From Aerococcus viridans (GTDB taxonomy: Bacteria > Bacillota > Bacilli > Lactobacillales > Aerococcaceae), in the NCBI RefSeq assembly GCF_001543285.1, contig NZ_CP014164.1:1054001-1118000 (forward strand): a DNA stretch of 64,000 nucleotides, written 5' to 3'. Shown piece after piece: positions 27,866-37,098 of this stretch (its first letter is position 1; each line of letters opens with the position of its first letter). A program made the translations under genes and the position numbers. Under the pieces are notes generated by a model, which did no database searches, was not told the origin of the DNA, and saw nothing but the letters and a program-made list of their open reading frames with translations.

Positions 27866-28786
27866 GTGGAGATAACTTTTTTGGGAACAGGTGCTGGCGT
27901 TCCAAGTAGAAGTCGTAACGTGACAAGTATCATGTTAAAACTATTAGACGAAAGTAATGAAATGTGGATGTTTGATTGCGGAGAAGCAACCCAACATCAA
28001 ATTATGAAAACCACATTGAAACCGCGTAAAGTCACTAAAATTTTTATCACGCATTTACACGGAGACCATATCTTTGGTTTGCCAGGCTTTTTATCGTCAA
28101 GAAGTCATCAAGGCGGTGAGTCTCCGGTGACCATTTATGGACCTAAAGGCATTAAAGCCTATATTGATAACTTTCTTCAAGTTACCCGTACGACCTTAGG
28201 CTATGATCTAATCATTCAGGAGTTAGCCGATGAAGGTATGGTCTTTCAAAATGACCAATACCAGGTACTCTATAAGACTTTAGACCACGCTGTTCAGTCT
28301 TATGGATTTAGAGTCATTGAGGCTGATCAAGTAGGGGAACTGTTGATTGATAAGGCGAGAGAAGCTGGCGTACCAAATGGGCCTTTACTAGGTCAACTAA
28401 AACAAGGCAAGACCATTACCTTAGAAGATGGTACCCAGTTAGATGGTCGTGACTTTATTGGACCTGACAAAAAGGGCCACATTGTCACCATTCTAGGTGA
28501 TACCCGTTATAACAAAAATGCAGTAGCACTTGCAAAAGATGCGGACTTTTTAGTACATGAAGCGACCTTTGCTGCTGGCGAGGAACGGATGGCACGTAAT
28601 TACTACCATTCAACCGCTAAACAAGCTGGTCAAGTGGCTAAGGAAGCCAATGTCAAACAATTATTACTAACCCATATCTCAGCTAGATATGTAGGAAAAG
28701 CCTCACAGCAACTAGAGGCAGATGCTAGGAAAGTGTTTGCCAACAGCCAAATTGTAAAAGATTTTGATTCAATCAGTCTCGGATAA
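27866..28786 (+). CDS. rnz: Ribonuclease Z
   Basis: tRNA 3' processing endonuclease of the metallo-beta-lactamase fold, 306 residues. The zinc-binding motif THLHGDHIFGLPGFL is at about 61-75, and the C-terminal motif LLTHISARY is present. The start is GTG, with only a weak binding site (GAGCGAAAAAAA). Together with recJ, apt and the SDR it forms a plus-strand run after the obg terminator. Confidence 0.95.
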   Translation: MEITFLGTGAGVPSRSRNVTSIMLKLLDESNEMWMFDCGEATQHQIMKTTLKPRKVTKIFITHLHGDHIFGLPGFLSSRSHQGGESPVTIYGPKGIKAYIDNFLQVTRTTLGYDLIIQELADEGMVFQNDQYQVLYKTLDHAVQSYGFRVIEADQVGELLIDKAREAGVPNGPLLGQLKQGKTITLEDGTQLDGRDFIGPDKKGHIVTILGDTRYNKNAVALAKDADFLVHEATFAAGEERMARNYYHSTAKQAGQVAKEANVKQLLLTHISARYVGKASQQLEADARKVFANSQIVKDFDSISLG

Positions 28787-28813
28787 GTAGCCACATTTAT
28801 AGGAGTGATGAAA

Positions 28814-29611
28814 ATGTCTCAAACATACACAGTCATAACAGGTGCATCTTCAGGAATCGGTCAAGCTTTTGCTTATAAGATGGCCAGCGAAGGTAGAAAT
28901 ATCATCATCAACGGTCGAAATAAAAAACGGTTGAATGAAACAAAGAAACAGGCCAAGGAATTAGGTGCAGGACAAGTTTTAGCTTATACAGCCGACTTAG
29001 TGACTAGTGACGAAGCCGAGAAATTCGCCCAATATTGCTTTGACAAAGGACAAATCGAAAATTTTGTCCATTGTTTAGGGTTCGGTGATTTTTCAGCAAT
29101 TAGTGACCAAGCTTATTCGCAAATCGCTAAGCTGACCCATACTAATTTATTATTAACCATGTTCCTTTCAAAACGCTTTGCAGCTGGGATGTTAGACCAA
29201 GATACGGAAGCCAATAATATCACCTTAATTGCGTCAGTTGCTGGCTTAATTCAAACGCCTAAATCAGCTGTATACGCAGCTAGTAAAGCAGGCGTACATG
29301 CCTTTGCCAACGGCTTAAGACAAGATTTGTGGTCAACCAAGATTAAGGTGACTTGTATCTTGCCTGGTCCAGTTGACACTGCCTTCTTTGATATCGCGGA
29401 TAAAGATGGGTCATACTTTGAAAATGTCCAATCTTTTGCCACCACACCAGAGATTGTTGCTGACAAGATGGCAACCGCGATTGAACGTGGCCAGTTTGAG
29501 GTAATCGTGCCATTTTACTATGACATTATGAACCGTCTAATGAGATTGGCGCCAAGCTTAGCCTATCGTTTGATTCATATGACCTATGAAAAAGGCCAAT
29601 TTAGAGACTAA
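28814..29611 (+). CDS. Short-chain dehydrogenase/reductase (DltE/YqjQ-like)
   Basis: 265 residues from the ATG at 28814, eight bases after AGGAG. A canonical classical SDR: TGASSGIG near the N-terminus, and the catalytic Ser (LIASVAG) and YAASK motif intact. In many Lactobacillales a similar SDR (YqjQ-like) sits between rnz and recJ, and that is the case here. The substrate is unknown. Confidence 0.88.
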   Translation: MSQTYTVITGASSGIGQAFAYKMASEGRNIIINGRNKKRLNETKKQAKELGAGQVLAYTADLVTSDEAEKFAQYCFDKGQIENFVHCLGFGDFSAISDQAYSQIAKLTHTNLLLTMFLSKRFAAGMLDQDTEANNITLIASVAGLIQTPKSAVYAASKAGVHAFANGLRQDLWSTKIKVTCILPGPVDTAFFDIADKDGSYFENVQSFATTPEIVADKMATAIERGQFEVIVPFYYDIMNRLMRLAPSLAYRLIHMTYEKGQFRD

Positions 29612-29643
29612 TTTTCTACGAAACTTAGAAATGAGGACAAATT

Positions 29644-31989
29644 TTGTTGCAATCAGTTTATGAATGGATAGAACCTGAATACTTAAGCAATGCAGATGAT
29701 ACAGCTGCAACCTTTATCCAGCAGCTAGCTGAAGACCTATCCTTACCAAAGATGGTCGTACAGGTCATTTATGATAAGGGCTACCAAACAGCTGAAGCGA
29801 TTCAAGCTTTTATCGCTAAAGAGCCCGTATTTTATGATCCATTCTTATTAAAAGATATGGAAAAGGCCGTTTCAAGACTACATCAAGCGGTTGAAGACTA
29901 TGAAGAGATTTTAATCTACGGGGATTATGATGCAGATGGAATCACTTCTACGACGATTTTGTATGAAACGCTAGAAATGCTTGGGGCCAATGTATCCTTC
30001 TACTTACCTAACCGGTTTGATGATGGGTATGGGCCAAACAAGGATGTCTATGCTTATTACATCAAGAAAGGGACCCAACTAATCCTGACTTGTGACAATG
30101 GGGTAGCAGGACACGAAGCCGTAGCTTACGCCAAAGACCAAGGTGTTGACGTGATCATCACGGACCACCATGAAATCGGGGACAGCTTGCCGGATGCCTA
30201 TGCCATCGTTCATCCAAGACATCCAGAGGGTCAATATCCTTTTGGTGATTTAGCAGGTGCAGGTGTCGCATTGAAATTGGCCACAGCCTTACTTGGTGAA
30301 ACGCCAAGTGATTTACTGGATGTTGCTGCTATTGGAACCGTTGCTGACTTGGTGTCACTAACTGACGAAAACCGGGTCATTGTGGCGTCTGGATTAGACC
30401 AAATGAAGCATACCGAGCGGTTAGGCTTACAGATGTTCTTTGAAAAAGAGAGCATTCAGCCAGACCAAATCGATGAGCAAACGATTGGTTTTATTCTCGG
30501 ACCAAGATTAAATGCCTTAGGTCGTTTGGGCGATCCAAACCCTGGTGTGCAGTTCTTAACCTCTTTTGATGACCAAGAAGTTGGCGAACTTGTTGAGTTA
30601 CTAGACTCAGAAAATAACGCCCGTAAAGCCATCGTTGATAAGATGGTGACAGAAGCGGAAGCCATAGTTGACGGTGAAGGTCAATTACCGCAAATGATTA
30701 TCTTGGGCCAAGAGGGTTGGCATGAAGGGGTGCTAGGAATAGTAGCCAGTCGTTTGGTTGAAAAATATCACCGACCAACCATTCTACTAAGCAAGAAACC
30801 TGAAAATGGCAGCTATAAAGGGTCTGGCCGTTCAATAGAAGGGATTGACCTTTTCCAAGTATTACAAGCCGGTAAAGACTATGCGGACAAATTTGGTGGT
30901 CATGAAATGGCCGCTGGGATGACCGTAGCTATTGACCAGTTTGAAGCTTGGAAGTCGGCTTTACTTGACCGAGTGGCAGAATTTGAAGCGGTATATACTC
31001 AGCAAACACCGCTGAAAATTGATGGGATCATTGGGATTACAGACATCACCCTTGAAAATATCAAAGCCCTTGACCCAATTAAACCCTTTGGTACCGATAA
31101 CCGACAACCCTTGTTTTTAATAAAGGACGTCCAATTATCACAAATCCAATTGATTGGGAAGGACAAGAATACTTTGAAACTGACAGTAGCAGATGCAGAT
31201 GTCAAAACAAGTATGATTGCTTTTAAATCTGGCGCCTTAGCCAAACAATTAGTAGCGAACGAGCCAATCGATGTGGTAGTCACCTTGTCCATCAACGCAT
31301 GGAACGGGAACCAATCACCGCAAGCTCAAATCAAGGATATTCGCCAGTCTAGTAAAAGTATTTTTGACTTGCGAAATATGCGCGAGCGCAATCAAATCAT
31401 GTCGATTGAAAATGCCACTTATATCTTTGAAAATGCGCCGTTTTTCAAGGCTTATAAAGACGAAATTCCTTTTACAAGTGAGGCCATCATGACCAGTGAG
31501 ATTGGTCAAATACTTGAAAAAGGATCGGCACGTGCTAGTAAGGAAAGCTTGGTCATTTTCGATATTCCAAAGGACTTATCAGCTGTTAAAGACTTGGTAA
31601 ACCAAGCGGCAATTGATAATATTTATGTTTATGCTTATTCTGCAGTTAATGCATACATGGTTGGAAAACCAACCCGGCAAGAGTTCGGCCAATTATATAA
31701 ATACTTACAAGGCCACGGAACAGTTCCACTCGCGGGTAAGGAACAGGCGCTGGCGGACTTCTTCAAGATTTCTAAGGTGAAACTTGATTTAATGGTGAAA
31801 GTCCTAGAAGAAGCGGAATTGGTTAAATGGCATAATACGGATTTAGTGACTTTACCGGTAAATGAGAAGGTAGACTTATTGGCAACTCAAACCATGGCCG
31901 ATTGGGAGACCCAAATCAATAATGAACGACTTTTACGGTATAATGATGTTAAAATGATTAAAGATTATTTCTATTCAGGAGGAAAATAA
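29644..31989 (+). CDS. recJ: Single-stranded-DNA-specific exonuclease RecJ
   Basis: 781 residues. 5'-3' ssDNA exonuclease of the DHH family acting in recombination and mismatch repair. DHH-family motifs [12 protein letters not shown] and [12 protein letters not shown] are intact, then DHHA1 ([22 protein letters not shown]), an OB fold (about 460-560) and a C-terminal RecJ domain typical of Firmicutes. The start is TTG with GAGGA upstream. The last base overlaps the apt start codon. Confidence 0.95.
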   Translation: MLQSVYEWIEPEYLSNADDTAATFIQQLAEDLSLPKMVVQVIYDKGYQTAEAIQAFIAKEPVFYDPFLLKDMEKAVSRLHQAVEDYEEILIYGDYDADGITSTTILYETLEMLGANVSFYLPNRFDDGYGPNKDVYAYYIKKGTQLILTCDNGVAGHEAVAYAKDQGVDVIITDHHEIGDSLPDAYAIVHPRHPEGQYPFGDLAGAGVALKLATALLGETPSDLLDVAAIGTVADLVSLTDENRVIVASGLDQMKHTERLGLQMFFEKESIQPDQIDEQTIGFILGPRLNALGRLGDPNPGVQFLTSFDDQEVGELVELLDSENNARKAIVDKMVTEAEAIVDGEGQLPQMIILGQEGWHEGVLGIVASRLVEKYHRPTILLSKKPENGSYKGSGRSIEGIDLFQVLQAGKDYADKFGGHEMAAGMTVAIDQFEAWKSALLDRVAEFEAVYTQQTPLKIDGIIGITDITLENIKALDPIKPFGTDNRQPLFLIKDVQLSQIQLIGKDKNTLKLTVADADVKTSMIAFKSGALAKQLVANEPIDVVVTLSINAWNGNQSPQAQIKDIRQSSKSIFDLRNMRERNQIMSIENATYIFENAPFFKAYKDEIPFTSEAIMTSEIGQILEKGSARASKESLVIFDIPKDLSAVKDLVNQAAIDNIYVYAYSAVNAYMVGKPTRQEFGQLYKYLQGHGTVPLAGKEQALADFFKISKVKLDLMVKVLEEAELVKWHNTDLVTLPVNEKVDLLATQTMADWETQINNERLLRYNDVKMIKDYFYSGGK

Positions 31990-32501
31990 TGGATTTTAAA
32001 CAATATATTGCAGACGTACAGGACTTCCCAGAGAAAGATATCTTATTTAGAGATATCACACCTTTGATGGGGAATGGCCCAGCCTTCCACGAAGCAATTA
32101 ATGAAATCGTGGAATTTGCACGTGAGAAAGATGTAGATGTGGTTGTCGGACCAGAAGCCCGCGGATTTATTGTTGGTTGTCCAGTTGCTTATGCATTAAA
32201 TATTGGCTTCGTTCCTGCACGTAAAAAAGGTAAATTACCTCGTGAAATTGAATCAATCGATTACGGTTTGGAGTACGGTCAATCAACCCTACAAATCCAT
32301 AAAGATGCGATTAAACCGGGCGATAAAGTTCTAATTGCAGATGACTTATTAGCAACTGGCGGTACTATCGAAGCTTGTGTGTCATTAATTGAAAAATTAG
32401 GTGGCGAAGTTGTTGGTGCAGCCTTCTTAGTAGAATTAGATGAATTCAAAGCCAGAGAAAAAATCGCTGGTACTGACGTATTCTCATTGATGCACTACTA
32501 G
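31989..32501 (+). CDS. apt: Adenine phosphoribosyltransferase
   Basis: Salvages adenine to AMP with PRPP. 170 residues, the normal length. The PRPP-binding motif [13 protein letters not shown] lies at about 114-126, and [10 protein letters not shown] is the other signature. AGGAGG is just upstream and the ATG overlaps the recJ stop (TAATG). recJ-apt is a common Firmicutes pair. A strong terminator follows. Confidence 0.96.
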   Translation: MDFKQYIADVQDFPEKDILFRDITPLMGNGPAFHEAINEIVEFAREKDVDVVVGPEARGFIVGCPVAYALNIGFVPARKKGKLPREIESIDYGLEYGQSTLQIHKDAIKPGDKVLIADDLLATGGTIEACVSLIEKLGGEVVGAAFLVELDEFKAREKIAGTDVFSLMHY

Positions 32502-32522
32502 TATGAAGTAGTAAAATAACAG

Positions 32523-32569
32523 AAAACATGACCAAATCCCTATAAGGCGAAATTTGGTCATGTTTTTTT
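32523..32569 (+). terminator. Intrinsic terminator after apt
   Basis: Stem AAACATGACCAAAT with ATTTGGTCATGTTT, followed by a T run. Confidence 0.9.
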
Positions 32570-32618
32570 GCATAAATAATAGCATTTTGGTCGAGCAATC
32601 ATTATTAGGCGGTAATAT

Positions 32619-32986
32619 TCAATTCAGGTACAGCTCATAAGACGGGAAGGCCATGACATATTGGTCACCATCACAAGTTACTGTTAATTGACCACTAAGT
32701 GGATCAAAGGAAACTTGGTTTAAACTTGAATCGATATAGTTCATGATGACGAAAGCTGTCGCAAGTGTCGCATGTCCACAAAGGGACAATTTCACCGCCG
32801 GGGGTAAACCAACGTAAAAGGTAGTTGCCAGCTTCTTTAATCGCGAAGGGTATTTCTGGCAGGTTATTTTCCTTTGTGATGTTAATCATCAAGTCTTCTG
32901 GTAACCACTTATCTAAGATACAGACAGCAGTAGAATTATCTTCAAATGATTGTTCTGCAAATGCATCGACGATATATATGCTTCAT
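32619..32986 (-). pseudogene. PhzF-family isomerase, N-terminal remnant with frameshifts
   Basis: Read on the minus strand with frame corrections it gives YIVDAFAEQSFEDN, then ENNLPEIPFAIKEAGNYLLR, then LCGHATLATAFVIM, which are the successive N-terminal signatures of PhzF-like epimerase/isomerases. One frameshift lies right after the ATG (near 32978) and another before LCGHAT (near 32775). The match stops after about 115 residues at a TGA, while the family has about 260-300. A ribosome binding site (AAGGAGCAAAG) is still visible before the old ATG at 32986. Confidence 0.8.
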
Positions 32987-33096
32987 ATACTTTGCTCCTT
33001 CAATTAGGAATATCTCTTCCAATTATTGTAGTGTATATTTCAATAATGTAAATAGGTGATTGTCGTATAGGCATCGACCTGGTTAATTTGAAGGCA

Positions 33097-33141
33097 CAAA
33101 AAAGCCATGATGGTCATCGGATAATGGATGCCACCATGGTA
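33097..33141 (-). terminator. Intrinsic terminator of lexA
   Basis: On the minus strand CCATGGTGGCATC pairs imperfectly with GATGACCATCATGG, followed by CTTTTTT. Confidence 0.75.
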
Positions 33142-33148
33142 TAAGGAT

Positions 33149-33760
33149 TTAATAAGTATGTTCTCTAAATAAACTGATTACGCGTCCTAAAATTTGCACG
33201 TCTGGTAAAATAATAGGCTCTAAGCTATGGTTTTCTGGTTGTAAGCGAATATACCCATCCTCTTTAAAGAATCGTTTACAGGTAGCTTCACCTTCGTCTG
33301 TCATGGCGATTACAATATCACCATTTTTGGCAGATGATTCTTGACGAACGATAACGAAGTCGCCATCTAAGATACCTGCTTCAATCATTGAATCACCACG
33401 TATTTTCAACATAAATAGGGAATCTGATTGGTTCTTCAAAGTAGGTGGAATAGGGAAATAATCTTCAATTTCTTCAACGGCAGTAATTGGTTGACCGGCA
33501 GTTACCGTACCAATCATTGGAATACCTTGACTAGATACACCTAGCAACTCCAAGCCTTTGTCTGTGATTTCCATAGCACGCGGTTTAGTCGCGTTCCGAA
33601 GTAGATAACCTTGCTTTTCTAATTGAGAAAGGTGGCCATGGACTGTAGAAGTTGAAGATAGGTTCACGGCTTCACAGATTTCCCTTACTGTTGGGGGGAA
33701 CCCTTGACTTTGAATGTTTGAATAGATACATTTTAGAATTTGCAGATGACGTTCTTTCAT
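33149..33760 (-). CDS. lexA: SOS repressor LexA
   Basis: 203 residues. An N-terminal winged helix (about 1-65) is followed by an S24 autoprotease domain. The cleavage site A88-G89 (TVTAGQ), nucleophile S124 (RGDSMI) and K162 (CKRFF) are all present, so it should cleave itself when RecA-ssDNA forms. AAGGAG precedes the ATG. Its own promoter carries two SOS boxes, so it is autoregulated. Confidence 0.97.
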   Translation of the reverse strand: MKERHLQILKCIYSNIQSQGFPPTVREICEAVNLSSTSTVHGHLSQLEKQGYLLRNATKPRAMEITDKGLELLGVSSQGIPMIGTVTAGQPITAVEEIEDYFPIPPTLKNQSDSLFMLKIRGDSMIEAGILDGDFVIVRQESSAKNGDIVIAMTDEGEATCKRFFKEDGYIRLQPENHSLEPIILPDVQILGRVISLFREHTY

Positions 33761-33819
33761 TAGCTGTACTCCTTTTTTGTGGGTTATGAGTTCTAACTAT
33801 TCACGTTTTATTTATAATC

Positions 33820-33859
33820 AGTATAGCACATACGTTCGGTCAATACAAACGTACATTCG
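33820..33859 (-). promoter_or_regulatory. lexA promoter with two LexA (SOS) boxes
   Basis: On the minus strand: TTGTAT (33843-33848), a 17-base spacer and TATACT (33820-33825). LexA boxes of the Gram-positive type CGAACRNRYGTTYG lie at 33846-33859 (13 of 14 positions) over the -35, and at 33825-33838 (12 of 14) across the spacer and the end of the -10. The divergent lipid-kinase gene starts about 100 bases away and could also be affected. Confidence 0.8.
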
Positions 33860-33959
33860 ATGAATGTGAAAATACTGACCAATATTCGTCTGATAGCCTA
33901 GTGTTTGGTATAATAGAGGGCACAATCATACACGTAATAAGATAAATGAGGTGTCAAAC

Positions 33960-34883
33960 ATGGGAAATAAGGGTTTCTTATTTATTTTTAACCAAGCTGC
34001 TGGGAAAAAGAAGAAGGCCGATATAAATGCATTGGTATTAGACCGGGCTTCAAAAGCAGGATTGAATAAAGACGATATCTTTTTAGTGTATTCGACATCA
34101 AAGGCGTCTAGCCAATTTTTGATTGACCGTTTTTCAGAAAAATATCGAGATGGGATAGCTGTTGCCTGTGGTGGGGATGGAACTGTCCATTCAATCGTGA
34201 ATTTGATGATAGATACTGCGCTTACTTTTGCTATCTTGCCCTTAGGTACTGGGAATGACTTATATACTGGCTTATATGGCAACCGTTCGGTTAAAGACCA
34301 GATTGACCATATTTTTAAGGGTAAAACGAGCAAAACGGATGCTATTTATATTCCTGAATTAGACTTGTATACTATGAATATTTTGAGTGTTGGCGTTGAT
34401 GCGAATGTTGTTTTTCAAGCCAATGACTTTAAAGAAAAGCATAAATTCTTGCAAAAATTCGCCTACATGGCTTCGGTTCCAAAGGCCTTACAAGCAGGTA
34501 CGGCATTCGATATTCGCATAACAGCCAGAAAAGATGGGGCAGAGTTGAAGCTGATGGAGGGACCATATATTCTGGCCGCATTATGCAATGGGGTTATGTA
34601 TGGTGGAGGTTTCAAGATCAACCCTGATGGTCAAGTGAATGACGGCCTTCTAGAATTGGTTTATGTAAAAACTATGCCTATGCATAAAATATGGACTGTC
34701 CTATACAAGTTTTTCGCTGGAAACCATGAAGATTTGGAAGAGCTACGTAATGTATTATGTGATGAAGTGGTTTATGCCAGTAAGGATGGCAGCCCGATGG
34801 TTCTGAACTGTGATGGGGAAATTTATCAATTACCAAAATTTACCTGTCAGGTGAAGAAACACGCTTATAAACGGATTATTTAG
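33960..34883 (+). CDS. Diacylglycerol kinase-like lipid kinase (DagK/YegS family)
   Basis: 307 residues from the ATG at 33960 (GAGGTG upstream). The catalytic domain has the family motifs GGDGTVHSIVN and LPLGTGNDLYTG. Soluble DgkB/YegS enzymes phosphorylate diacylglycerol, recycling it from lipoteichoic acid synthesis; the exact lipid here is inferred. It is transcribed divergently from lexA across a 200-base gap holding the SOS boxes. Confidence 0.88.
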   Translation: MGNKGFLFIFNQAAGKKKKADINALVLDRASKAGLNKDDIFLVYSTSKASSQFLIDRFSEKYRDGIAVACGGDGTVHSIVNLMIDTALTFAILPLGTGNDLYTGLYGNRSVKDQIDHIFKGKTSKTDAIYIPELDLYTMNILSVGVDANVVFQANDFKEKHKFLQKFAYMASVPKALQAGTAFDIRITARKDGAELKLMEGPYILAALCNGVMYGGGFKINPDGQVNDGLLELVYVKTMPMHKIWTVLYKFFAGNHEDLEELRNVLCDEVVYASKDGSPMVLNCDGEIYQLPKFTCQVKKHAYKRII

Positions 34884-34896
34884 AAAATATATGTAG

Positions 34897-34972
34897 AAAA
34901 AAGACCGACTAGTTTGATGACTACCCTTGCGAGCGAGCTAGGGGGTGAGCAATCTGCCAATCGGTCTTTTTG
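34897..34972. terminator. Bidirectional terminator between lipid kinase and rqcH
   Basis: AAAAAAGACCGA (34897-34908) pairs with TCGGTCTTTTT (34961-34971) around a large loop containing further short stems. Confidence 0.8.
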
Positions 34973-35004
34973 CATATTCAGTGATGAGTTTTTAATATCG
35001 ACAC

Positions 35005-36669
35005 TTAAACGATTTTTGTTGGTGTGACAAAGATCGTTTTTTGTTCAAAGTAATTCACGAATCCAGGTTTACTTCCGTTTGGTTTTTTTACGTGTTTTAC
35101 TTGTGTGTAATCAACGGGCACATTATTGGATTGGCTATATTTTGAAAAGGCTGCGGCTAATTCAGCTGCTTGGATGATTTCAGCTTCACTAGGATTATTT
35201 GTTTCTAAAATAACGTGTGAACCTGGAATATCCTTAGTATGGAACCAATAGTGGTTTTTATTGGCCTGACGCATGGTTAATTGGTCGTTTTGTTTGTTGT
35301 TTCTTCCAACTAAAATCCGGTTACCCTCCGCAGTTTCATATTCACGCGGTTTAGCTGAGGCATTATTTGACCGTTTTTTCTTATCTTGTTTTTGTTTTTT
35401 AAGATAACCCTGGTCAATTAATTCATCCCGTATATCCGCCAATTCATTTGGTTCGGCGAAGTTCAATTGGGTTTGGATGGATTCTAAATACTGGATCTCA
35501 GCTTCAGCAACGACTTTTTGTTTTTCGATATGATCAATAGCATTCCGTAGTTTATTGTACTTATGGTAGTATTTCTGCGCATTTTGTGACGGTGTCAAGG
35601 CAGGGTCTAAACTAATGGTAATTGGTTGATCATTGTCGTAGTAGTTGGCTAAAGTTACTTCAGTTTGGCCTTTTTCTATTTGATAGAGGAAGGTTGTCAA
35701 TAATTCACCTTTTAACTGGAAAATGTCGGCCTTGGATGATTTCTCCATATCCTGGTTTAAATTGGCCAACCGTTTATGTTGGTGAGCCAGATTCTTCTCA
35801 ACGACTTGAATAATGGCGTTACCCACTTGACGGACATAGTCATGCTTACTTTTCTCTGCATAATAAGCCGTTAATAGTGCGCTCAAATCGTCATAATGAC
35901 TTTCTTCCCCTGAAATTGTCGTGTAAGGGAAGGCTAAGAAATGTTGCTTATCCTCTTGAACTACTAAGGTTGGATTTGGATTTTCAAAGCCTGCACAGAA
36001 GTCTTGAATCACTTGAAAAGGTTTGCGTTGATCTTTTTCAATTAAACTTGCTAATTCAATTGCTGAGTCACGGCCTAATCCCATAAGTTGACTCTGTAAG
36101 AATTTAGCTGTCATTAAGGACTTGTCAGATTCAAAGTTTTCGCCAACCTTAAAGGGGTTAACCTGGTTTTGATTTGGCGGCAGTTGGTAAGTCGCCCCAG
36201 GTAAAATCGTTCTAAAGGTATTTTGATACATGGGTACATGTTTGATGGCATCAATAATTTTTTTATCCTTATCTAATAAGAAGATATTTGAATGACGGCC
36301 CATAATTTCAACGATTAATTGTTGTTGGCTGGCGTCACCTAATTCATCTCGTCTAGTTAAATTGAAGAGGATAATTCGGTCATTATCGTACTGTTCAATG
36401 CTATCAATAATGTTCCCTTCAACGTACTTACGCAATACCATAGTAAAGTTTGGTGGGGTTTCCGGGTTATTATAAGCTTGTTCTGTAACTTGGATACGCC
36501 CAAAACTTGGATGGGCTGAAATCAATAATTTGTGGTTTTTGCGATTCGCGCGGATTGTTAAGACCAATTCCATCTCGTATGGCTGTTGGATTTTATGAAT
36601 GCGTCCGCCCGCAAATGTTGTGTTTAATTCTTTAATTAATGCATGGGTAAACATACCGTCAAAAGACAT
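35005..36669 (-). CDS. rqcH: Ribosome quality-control protein RqcH (NFACT / fibronectin-binding family)
   Basis: 554 residues. NFACT-N (starting MSFDGMFTHALIKELN), a HhH region, a coiled coil (about 290-430) and a C-terminal NFACT-R domain with NHYWFHTKDIPGSHVIL. RqcH recruits tRNA-Ala to stalled 50S-peptidyl-tRNA complexes and adds alanine tails. Older annotation calls the family fibronectin-binding protein A. Single gene, minus strand, separated by terminators from its neighbours. Confidence 0.93.
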   Translation of the reverse strand: MSFDGMFTHALIKELNTTFAGGRIHKIQQPYEMELVLTIRANRKNHKLLISAHPSFGRIQVTEQAYNNPETPPNFTMVLRKYVEGNIIDSIEQYDNDRIILFNLTRRDELGDASQQQLIVEIMGRHSNIFLLDKDKKIIDAIKHVPMYQNTFRTILPGATYQLPPNQNQVNPFKVGENFESDKSLMTAKFLQSQLMGLGRDSAIELASLIEKDQRKPFQVIQDFCAGFENPNPTLVVQEDKQHFLAFPYTTISGEESHYDDLSALLTAYYAEKSKHDYVRQVGNAIIQVVEKNLAHQHKRLANLNQDMEKSSKADIFQLKGELLTTFLYQIEKGQTEVTLANYYDNDQPITISLDPALTPSQNAQKYYHKYNKLRNAIDHIEKQKVVAEAEIQYLESIQTQLNFAEPNELADIRDELIDQGYLKKQKQDKKKRSNNASAKPREYETAEGNRILVGRNNKQNDQLTMRQANKNHYWFHTKDIPGSHVILETNNPSEAEIIQAAELAAAFSKYSQSNNVPVDYTQVKHVKKPNGSKPGFVNYFEQKTIFVTPTKIV

Positions 36670-36786
36670 GTAAGCACCACCTTCCTAACATTTCATTATA
36701 AGGGTTATTGGCAATTTTGGCAAAAAATGCGATTTTGGCTGACAAGATTTTCCTAGGCAAAATTCGTTATTTCCCAGAAATTATGC

Positions 36787-36815
36787 TTGTCATTTTTCTC
36801 ATGATTTGTTAATAT
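36787..36815 (+). promoter_or_regulatory. Promoter of the trpXYZ leader
   Basis: TTGTCA (36787-36792), a 17-base spacer, TAATAT (36810-36815), 40 bases before the leader-peptide ATG. Confidence 0.7.
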
Positions 36816-36854
36816 TTGTTTAACGAGATTTCAAAGACGAAGGGAGCCACTCAA

Positions 36855-36905
36855 ATGTTAACTACTGTGCAAACAATGAAATACTGGCAAAGCCACATGA
36901 ATTAG
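36855..36905 (+). CDS. Trp-containing leader peptide of the trpXYZ attenuator
   Basis: A 16-residue frame, MLTTVQTMKYWQSHMN, from the ATG at 36855 behind GAAGGGAG, a full-strength ribosome binding site. It contains one Trp codon (TGG, 36885-36887), preceded by a Tyr codon. The bases of codons 13-15 (CCACATGAA, 36893-36901) are the first pairing segment of the switch downstream. No protein role is expected. Confidence 0.8.
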   Translation: MLTTVQTMKYWQSHMN

Positions 36906-37075
36906 TTGTATCTGCACGAGTGCGCATAGATACAACTTCAGTTTTCTGGACTGTATTTATGTGGAGAAAAATTTGAGCCTTTCAAAATAACCCCCCACAT
37001 AGACATGATAGTAATGATTTACCAATCAACTATGTGGGACCTAGCGTCCTACAGTTTAGAGTAGGACGTTTTTTA
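36893..37075 (+). promoter_or_regulatory. Ribosome-controlled attenuator in front of trpXYZ
   Basis: Alternative pairings were found by eye. Segment 1 CCACATGAA (36893-36901) pairs with segment 2 TTTATGTGG (36956-36964). Segment 2 also pairs with segment 3 CCACATAGA (36995-37003). Segment 3 pairs perfectly with segment 4 CTATGTGGG (37030-37038). Segment 4, as GTGGGAC (37034-37040), pairs with segment 5 GTCCTAC (37046-37052), which is the 5' arm of the terminator CGTCCTAC / GTAGGACG (37045-37068, then six T). A separate hairpin (36904-36937) sits between segments 1 and 2. No T-box sequence is present. Confidence 0.8.
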
Positions 37076-37098
37076 TTGTCAAAATTAGGAGGAAAGAC

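Noticed and set aside
36904..36945. Hairpin directly after the Trp leader peptide as the main terminator
   Set aside because: Its stem is strong, but only four interrupted T follow. The downstream hairpin at 37045-37068 with six T is the better terminator.
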